A stretch of 12,166 nucleotides of DNA. Source: Rubrobacter sp. Its GTDB lineage: Bacteria; Actinomycetota; Rubrobacteria; Rubrobacterales; Rubrobacteraceae. Both the position numbers and the translations under genes were made by a program. The DNA is taken from positions 1 through 12,166 of the forward strand of contig JACDFX010000014.1 of NCBI GenBank assembly GCA_013815575.1, written 5' to 3'. Shown here piece after piece: positions 7,136 through 12,166 of this stretch. Position 1 is the first letter of the stretch. Each line of letters starts with the position of its first letter. Below the pieces are notes generated by a model. The model had not been told where the DNA came from and searched no databases. It worked only from the letters and a program-made list of their open reading frames with translations.

Positions 7136-9700
7136 ATGCTTGACACTTTCTCGGGGAACATCCGTCCCCACTCCATAGAAGACGAGATAAAGGACTCGTT
7201 CCTCTCTTACGCGATGAGCGTGATCGTCTCGCGCGCCCTGCCGGACGTCCGGGACGGCCTGAAGCCGGTCCACCGCCGCGTCCTCTACGCCATGCACGAC
7301 GTCGGGCTCCAGCCGAACCGCCCTTACCGCAAGAGCGCTACGGTCGTCGGTGAGGTCATCGGTAAGTACCACCCGCACGGCGACTCGGCCGTCTACGATA
7401 CCCTGACCAGGCTCGCCCAGAGCTTCTCGATGCGCTACCCGCTCGTCGACGGCCAGGGCAACTTCGGGAGCGTCGACGGCGACCCGCCGGCCGCCATGAG
7501 GTACACCGAGGCGCGTCTCACGCGCATGGCGACGGAGATGCTAAGGGACATAAGTTCCGACACGGTGGACTTCGTCCCGAACTTCGACGAGAGCCAGCGG
7601 CAGCCGAGCGTGCTGCCGGCACGGTATCCGAACCTGCTCGTCAACGGCTCGGACGGCATCGCGGTCGGGATGGCAACCAAGATCCCACCCCACAACCTCG
7701 CCGAGGTCATCGATGCGACCGTCGCGCTCATCGACGACCCCGAGCTCGACGATGATGACATCGCCAGGCACATCAAGGGACCTGACTTCCCGACGGGAGG
7801 CGTGATCGTCGGCCTGCGCGGCATCAGGGACGCGGTCACGACCGGGCGCGGGTCGGTGAAGGTTCAGGCGCGGGCTCATACGGAGCAGATCAAGGGCAAT
7901 CGGACCCAGATCGTGGTCACCGAGATCCCCTACCAGGTCAACAAGAGCTACCTGCTGCAGAAGATCGCCGAGCTGGTCAAGGAGCGCAAGCTCGACGGCA
8001 TCTCCGACCTGCGCGACGAGTCCGACCGGAACGGGATGCGAGTCGTTATCGAGCTCAAGCGCGAGGCGGTGCCGAAGGTCGTCCTGAACAACCTCTACAA
8101 GCACACCCAGATGCAGCAGAGCTTCGGCGTGAACCTGGTCGCCCTCGTGAACAACGTCCCGAAGACGCTCTCGTATAGGGAGGTCCTCAAGCACTACGTC
8201 GCCCACCAGTTCGAGGTCGTCACCCGCCGGACGCGCTACGAGCTGGAGCGGGCCAAGGCCCGGGCGCACATCTTGGAAGGGTTGCTGATCGCGCTCTCCA
8301 ACCTCGACGAGGTCGTGGCGACCATCCGCCGAAGCCGTTCGGTCGAGACGGCGCGCAACAACCTGATGAAGACCTTCGATCTCTCCGAGCGTCAGGCGCA
8401 GGCGATCCTGGACCTGCGTTTGCAGCGGCTCACCGCGCTCGAGCGTCAGAAGGTCGAGCAGGAGCACAAGGACCTGCAGGAGAAGATCGACTATCTCGAG
8501 GGCGTGCTCGCCGACGAGGGCAAGGTGTACAGCATCATCAAGGAGGAGCTCGCGGAGGTGCGGACCGCCTACGCCGACGAGCGCCGCACCGCGATCACGG
8601 CCGAGGAGGGCGTGGACTTCGAGATAGAGGACCTCATAGCTGAGGAGGAGATGGTCATCTCCATCTCAAACGGCGGCTACCTCAAGAGCGTCCCCGTCAA
8701 CACCTTCCGCAAGCAAGGTCGTGGCGGGATCGGCGTCGCCGGGATGGAGCTCAAAGAGGGCGATTACATCGACCACCTCTTTATCACGACGACGCACCAC
8801 TACATGCTCTTCTTCACCAACAGGGGCAAGGTGTACAGGCTCAAGGTCCACCAGCTCCCGAGGATGGGGAGGACGGCCAAGGGGCGGCACATCGCGAACC
8901 TCTTGCCCTTCGCGCAGGGGGAGAGGATCCAGACCGTCATCGCGACCAAGGAGTTCGACGAGGCCGCGTACCTGCTCTTCGCGACGAAGAACGGCATCGT
9001 CAAGAAGACGAATTTCCTTGAGTACAACACCCCGCTCAAGGCCGACGGTATCATCGCGATCAACCTCGCCGACGACGACGAGTTGATCTCCGTCCGCGAG
9101 GTCTCCGACGGCGCGGACGTGGTGATGGTCAGCCGCAACGGCAAGGGCATCCGCTTTGCCCAGAGCGACGCCCGTCCGATGGGCCGGGCCACCGCCGGCG
9201 TCAAGGGGCTAACGCTCGGTCGGGACGACGTCGTTCTCAGCATGGATGTGGTCTCGGACGACGCGGCGGACCTGTTTATGATCACGGAGAAGGGCTTCGG
9301 CAAGCGCACCGCCCTCTCGCAGTTCCGTCCCCAGGGCCGCGGCGGCCAGGGCGTCATAGCCCTCAAGACCGACGTCGAACGCGGCAAGCTCAAGGGCGTG
9401 AGGGTCGTCCGTCCGGGGCTGCACGAGCTGGTCATAGTCTCGAACTTCGGGACCACGATCCGCATGGACGCCGACTCGGTCTCCCAGCAGGGCCGCACGG
9501 CGCAGGGTGTGCGGGTTATGAACTTGAGGAGCGGCGACTCCGTGAGCGCCATCGCGAAGGTGGCGGCTTCCAGGTCCACGGACGCCGACGGGGCGACCGA
9601 CGAGCTCTCGCTGGAGGAGATCGTGGGCGAGGAGGAGATCAACGAGTCCGCAGCCGGCCTGCCGGAGGCGAACGGCGATGGAGGGGGAGAGGTTGCATAA
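7136..9700 (+). CDS. gyrA: DNA gyrase subunit A
   Basis: Breakage-rejoining and DNA-wrapping subunit of gyrase. The 854 residues begin with [20 protein letters not shown], then the winged-helix/CAP region with [11 protein letters not shown] (79-89) and the catalytic tyrosine Y123 in [11 protein letters not shown] tower and long coiled-coil region (about 360-490) follows, then a beta-pinwheel C-terminal domain from about 500. At the quinolone site the residues are S84 and D88 (Escherichia coli S83 and D87), the drug-sensitive type. The pinwheel shows five box-like repeats: QGRGGIG (527), MGRTAKG (577), MGRATAG (682), QGRGGQG (733) and QGRTAQG (785). The first stands where the canonical GyrA-box Q(R/K)RGG(R/K)G is expected but lacks two basic residues. 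The presence of pinwheel and box still favours gyrase over topoisomerase IV, as does the location near oriC. The tail after about 815 is acidic and low in complexity. The next gene overlaps its end. Confidence 0.97.
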   Translation: MLDTFSGNIRPHSIEDEIKDSFLSYAMSVIVSRALPDVRDGLKPVHRRVLYAMHDVGLQPNRPYRKSATVVGEVIGKYHPHGDSAVYDTLTRLAQSFSMRYPLVDGQGNFGSVDGDPPAAMRYTEARLTRMATEMLRDISSDTVDFVPNFDESQRQPSVLPARYPNLLVNGSDGIAVGMATKIPPHNLAEVIDATVALIDDPELDDDDIARHIKGPDFPTGGVIVGLRGIRDAVTTGRGSVKVQARAHTEQIKGNRTQIVVTEIPYQVNKSYLLQKIAELVKERKLDGISDLRDESDRNGMRVVIELKREAVPKVVLNNLYKHTQMQQSFGVNLVALVNNVPKTLSYREVLKHYVAHQFEVVTRRTRYELERAKARAHILEGLLIALSNLDEVVATIRRSRSVETARNNLMKTFDLSERQAQAILDLRLQRLTALERQKVEQEHKDLQEKIDYLEGVLADEGKVYSIIKEELAEVRTAYADERRTAITAEEGVDFEIEDLIAEEEMVISISNGGYLKSVPVNTFRKQGRGGIGVAGMELKEGDYIDHLFITTTHHYMLFFTNRGKVYRLKVHQLPRMGRTAKGRHIANLLPFAQGERIQTVIATKEFDEAAYLLFATKNGIVKKTNFLEYNTPLKADGIIAINLADDDELISVREVSDGADVVMVSRNGKGIRFAQSDARPMGRATAGVKGLTLGRDDVVLSMDVVSDDAADLFMITEKGFGKRTALSQFRPQGRGGQGVIALKTDVERGKLKGVRVVRPGLHELVIVSNFGTTIRMDADSVSQQGRTAQGVRVMNLRSGDSVSAIAKVAASRSTDADGATDELSLEEIVGEEEINESAAGLPEANGDGGGEVA

Positions 9701-10106
9701 CGATTGCGACGGTGTGGTCGAGTGCACGGCGCTCGTCCTCGCAGAGAGTTGCTCTGAGCTCGAAGGCCGGCTGACGCTCTTCGGGATCCTAGATGAGATC
9801 CGGCCCGCCGAGAGCGGCGAGACCTCTTTCGTCATCTACACCAAGTTCGAGGGCTGCGAGCACGCCACGGACGACGAGCGTCGGGCCCGCCTCATCGTCA
9901 CCGACGAGGACGGGGAGATGCTCGTAGAATCCGACGAGTACCCCGTCTGGTTCGCCGACGCAGAAGACCCGGCCACCATCGTCGCGGCCTTCGACCTGCC
10001 TGAGGGGTTCGCGGACGGGGCCTCCGTCCTGTGGGTCGAGGCCGTCCTGGACGACGAGACACTGTCCCAAACCGCGGTCAGGGTCCACGACCGCTACAGC
10101 GTGTAA
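9678..10106 (+). CDS. Conserved-looking small protein of unknown function overlapping gyrA
   Basis: A 142-residue, strongly acidic, soluble protein with no signal peptide or membrane segment. The pattern [24 protein letters not shown] (about 17-41), then alternating hydrophobic strands and a final [11 protein letters not shown], suggests an all-beta sandwich. It loosely recalls the DUF6941-type proteins, but I would not assign it. The ATG at 9678 has GGAGG 9 bases upstream and overlaps gyrA by 23 bases. A TTG at 9693, codon 6 in the same frame, has a stronger GGAGGGGG 5 bases upstream and overlaps by only 8; either could be the start. High-GC third positions like its neighbours, plus the overlap with gyrA, support a real, co-translated gene. 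A hairpin terminator follows directly. Linkage to gyrase might be functional or only transcriptional. Confidence 0.78.
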   Translation: MEGERLHNDCDGVVECTALVLAESCSELEGRLTLFGILDEIRPAESGETSFVIYTKFEGCEHATDDERRARLIVTDEDGEMLVESDEYPVWFADAEDPATIVAAFDLPEGFADGASVLWVEAVLDDETLSQTAVRVHDRYSV

Positions 10107-10116
10107 AGAAACCGAC

Positions 10117-10145
10117 GAGAGGCCCAGGGTTTCCCCGGGCCTCTC
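10117..10145 (+). terminator. Hairpin terminator closing the gyrBA operon
   Basis: GAGAGGCCC (10117-10125) pairs perfectly with GGGCCTCTC (10137-10145), nine base pairs. Within the 11-base loop GGG-TTT-CCC can add three more pairs after one A/C mismatch. Only CCATTT follows, so there is no proper U tract; U-poor terminators are common in high-GC Actinomycetota. It sits 11 bases behind the stop of the small gene and 23 bases before the next start codon. Confidence 0.75.
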
Positions 10146-10167
10146 CCATTTGTGAGGAAATAAACCT

Positions 10168-11370
10168 ATGCCAGAAGATCTTGCAATATTCATCGACTGG
10201 GAGAACATCTACATCTCCACGGTCACCGAGTACAAATCCAAACCGAACGTCTCGGCAATTCTCGAGAAGTCCCGCGAGTACGGCCGCATAGTCTCGGCCA
10301 CCGCCTACGCGGACTGGACGGAGGGCGACTTCCGCCAGGCCCCGCCGACGCTCTACTCCAACGGCATCTCGCCGCGCTACATCTCAGCCCGCTACTTCCC
10401 CGGCGGCAAGGCCTCCAAGAGGCGCACGAACTCCATCGACGTGATGCTCGCGGTTGAATGCTCGGACTTTCTCCACAATCACCCGCAGGTGGACACCTAC
10501 GTGCTGGTCACGGGCGACGGGGACTTTATTCCGCTCGTGAGCCTCCTCAGGAGCCAGGGGAAGACGGTCGTCGTGATCGGGGTCTCGGAGGCAACGTCGT
10601 ACCACCTGATCGAGTCCGCCGACCACTTCATCTCCTACGCCTCCCTGCTGGAGGAGGACCGCGCCGCGCGCACGCCCGACGAGGAGCCGAAGAAGGCCGC
10701 CGCCGACCCTTACCAGGAGCTCGTCAAGGCGGTGGAGACGTTGAAGAAGGGCGGCAGGCCCCGCGTCCTCGGCCAGGTCAAGCAGCAGATGATCGTGCAG
10801 CTCGGCTCCTTCGACGAGCGAAACGCCGGCTTCAAGAAATTCAAGGACTTCGTCGTCGAGGCGGAGCGCCGCAACCTCGTGAACACCGTAGACCAGGACC
10901 TGGAACTCCAGGTCTACCTCCCCGATGAGCAGGTGCCGGACCTCCAGGACTCCGACCTCGCCTCCGAGGAGCCGAAGGAGGACACCCCCGCGAGGCAGCC
11001 CGCCCCCGCCGCCCGCAACAACGGCAAGACGGGTCGGGGGGACCAGAACGGGAAGCAGGCGGAGAAGCCGGAATTCGACCTTCTCGAAGACCTGACCGCC
11101 TACGAACTCAAGACGGTCTGCCAGAGCGTCGCCTCGCTAAAACAGCCGGCGTCGTTCGTGGAGATCTTCTCCAGCATCCGGGAACTCGACGAGCGCGGCG
11201 AGCTGGAGCTCTCCCGGGACGAGATCGCCGACGTCATCAACGCGATGCTGGAGGCCGACTACCTCGACAAGGTCCGCCAGAAGCCCTACGAGGCCGCCAA
11301 GGCCGACATGAACCTCTACGCCCTCAACGCCGACAAGCCGGAGGTCAAGACCGCCCTGAGCGCCGGCTAG
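10168..11370 (+). CDS. NYN (LabA/DUF88-like) nuclease-fold protein with OST-HTH/LOTUS-like domain
   Basis: Probable RNA-binding, PIN-like metal-dependent nuclease; the substrate is unknown. Residues about 3-160 match the NYN fold: FIDWEN with D10 and N13, SIDVMLAVE with D91, and TGDGDF (115-120) with D117 and D119, giving the expected acidic cluster, then VVVIGVS and SADHFI. Residues about 180-252 look like an OST-HTH/LOTUS domain (RPRVLGQVKQQ, the GFKKFKDFVVEAE helix, then a LELQVYLP strand), a frequent partner of bacterial NYN domains that probably binds RNA. A disordered Pro/Asn/Gly/Lys-rich linker (about 256-302) leads to a second helical domain (303-390) that may be another winged helix. 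The ATG has GAGGA 9 bases upstream and follows the gyrBA terminator, so it probably has its own promoter, which I could not locate. The nucleotidyltransferase-like gene starts 9 bases after its stop. Confidence 0.88.
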   Translation: MPEDLAIFIDWENIYISTVTEYKSKPNVSAILEKSREYGRIVSATAYADWTEGDFRQAPPTLYSNGISPRYISARYFPGGKASKRRTNSIDVMLAVECSDFLHNHPQVDTYVLVTGDGDFIPLVSLLRSQGKTVVVIGVSEATSYHLIESADHFISYASLLEEDRAARTPDEEPKKAAADPYQELVKAVETLKKGGRPRVLGQVKQQMIVQLGSFDERNAGFKKFKDFVVEAERRNLVNTVDQDLELQVYLPDEQVPDLQDSDLASEEPKEDTPARQPAPAARNNGKTGRGDQNGKQAEKPEFDLLEDLTAYELKTVCQSVASLKQPASFVEIFSSIRELDERGELELSRDEIADVINAMLEADYLDKVRQKPYEAAKADMNLYALNADKPEVKTALSAG

Positions 11371-11379
11371 CGCCAGAGC

Positions 11380-12126
11380 GTGCCGCCTGACCAGACCCTC
11401 TCCGTCGCCAGGGAGGTGGCGGACGGGCTGGCGGGGGACGGGGCCGAAGCCGTCGTCCTCGTCGGCAGCCACGCCCGCGGGGAAGCCGGGCCGGAGTCCG
11501 ACGTGGACGTCCTCGCCATTGGCCCGCGAGAGTACTCCTTCAGGCTCGAACGCCGCGGTGGGTTGCTCGTCTCTGTCAGCTCCCGTCCGCCCGGCCTGTA
11601 TAGTCAAGCGTTCGGGGAGCCGGGCTCCGTCTGCGCTGCCGTCCCGGGCTGGCGGGGTGCCATGCCGCTATACGACCCGGAGGGTATCGCCGCCTCGCTG
11701 ATCGAAGAGGCGAGGGCCTGGACCTGGGGGCCGCTGGAGCGTCGCTGCGACGGGTGGGTGGCGGAGGGGATCACCTCCCTGGCGGAAGAGGTCCACAAGC
11801 TGTTCTCGGCGCTCAACCGCGAAGACCGGCAGACCGCCGCCGTCCAGCGTTCGATCCTGGCGGTGCATCTCGCGCCTATCCTCGCCATCCACCACCGCAT
11901 CCTCCACGGCCCGGAGAACCGTCTCTGGGATCTCGTTTCGGACGCGATGGGGAAGGAGTGGCGCCGGACTCAGGCCGCCGCGCTCGGGCTCGACGACGAA
12001 CCGTTCGACGAGACCTGCCGGGCCGCGCTAGGGTTGTACAGCCTCGCGGCGGACGAGGCGAAAAACCTCTTCGACGGTCGCCAGGAGCGGGTGGTGCGTC
12101 ACGCCCGCGGTCTTGCCCAGGGCTGA
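11380..12126 (+). CDS. Nucleotidyltransferase-fold protein (MNT/KNTase-like N-terminus)
   Basis: Residues about 1-105 form a minimal DNA polymerase-beta-type nucleotidyltransferase fold. VVLVGSHARGEAGPESDVDVLAIG (residues 25-48; motif G29-S30 and D41-x-D43) is the classic GS...DxD signature that binds nucleotide and metal. The third carboxylate usually found on the next strand is not evident: residues 61-67 read GLLVSVS, with serines where an acid is expected. Residues about 108-248 are helical and unassigned, perhaps a KNTase-type C-terminal bundle. The 248-residue length fits small antibiotic-nucleotidyltransferase-like proteins, but activity and substrate cannot be inferred; a toxin-antitoxin MNT usually has a separate HEPN partner, and none is seen. 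The start is a GTG with no good Shine-Dalgarno, 9 bases after the NYN gene, so the two are probably one operon. The frame is intact. Confidence 0.8.
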   Translation: MPPDQTLSVAREVADGLAGDGAEAVVLVGSHARGEAGPESDVDVLAIGPREYSFRLERRGGLLVSVSSRPPGLYSQAFGEPGSVCAAVPGWRGAMPLYDPEGIAASLIEEARAWTWGPLERRCDGWVAEGITSLAEEVHKLFSALNREDRQTAAVQRSILAVHLAPILAIHHRILHGPENRLWDLVSDAMGKEWRRTQAAALGLDDEPFDETCRAALGLYSLAADEAKNLFDGRQERVVRHARGLAQG

Positions 12127-12137
12127 TCCGCTCTGGT

Positions 12138-12166
12138 CTAGTCCGCGATCTTGTAGACCGTCAGCC
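12138..12166 (-). CDS. Possible C-terminal end of a convergent gene (partial)
   Basis: Read on the minus strand from the window edge, the last bases give LTVYKIAD and then a TAG stop (complement of 12138-12140). This would be the final codons of a gene running in from the right and ending 11 bases from the nucleotidyltransferase stop. Nine codons are too few for a family call, and chance cannot be excluded. No terminator fits between the two stops. Confidence 0.35.

Overview
This window is the chromosomal replication-origin neighbourhood of a high-GC bacterium. The gene order is dnaA - oriC - dnaN - S4-domain gene - recF - gyrB - gyrA, all on the + strand. It most resembles a deep-branching Actinomycetota, with Rubrobacter as my best guess; this is inference from gene content and composition, not a database match. 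Supporting signs are the high GC, frequent GTG/TTG starts, an acidic Gly/Asp/Asn-rich insert near the DnaN C-terminus as in actinobacterial clamps, and no gnd or DUF721/dciA gene around recF, unlike the usual Streptomyces/Mycobacterium order. The small S4 gene between dnaN and recF, and the origin's unwinding end, look Bacillus-like.

Layout. Positions 17-655 (possibly starting before the window) hold an unusual regulator-like protein: a GHKL ATP-binding fold joined to a winged helix. dnaA (659-1999) starts 3 bases after its stop codon. Positions 2000-2496 are a non-coding origin. I counted 19 DnaA boxes there, 14 of them perfect TTATCCACA in either orientation, followed by a GGCC spacer, five TTA triplets and an AT-rich segment just before dnaN. 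dnaN (2497-3648), the S4 gene (3649-3843) and recF (3840-4991) are tightly packed. A good sigma-70-type promoter (TTGGGA, 17 bp, TACAAT) lies in the recF-gyrB gap. gyrB (5121-7058), gyrA (7136-9700) and a small beta-rich unknown protein overlapping the gyrA end (to 10106) follow, closed by a strong hairpin at 10117-10145.

The remainder holds a NYN-type nuclease-like protein with an OST-HTH/LOTUS-like domain (10168-11370), a minimal nucleotidyltransferase-fold protein (11380-12126), and perhaps the last codons of a convergent gene at the right edge.

How the parts work together: DnaA binds the box array and opens the AT-rich end. DnaN is the sliding clamp of the replisome, RecF links gaps at stalled forks to RecA loading, and GyrA2B2 relieves the supercoiling made by the forks. 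The least conventional parts are the ATPase-winged-helix gene coupled to dnaA, the two-sided trinucleotide inverted repeat in the origin, the divergent GyrA-box, and the three accessory genes behind gyrA.
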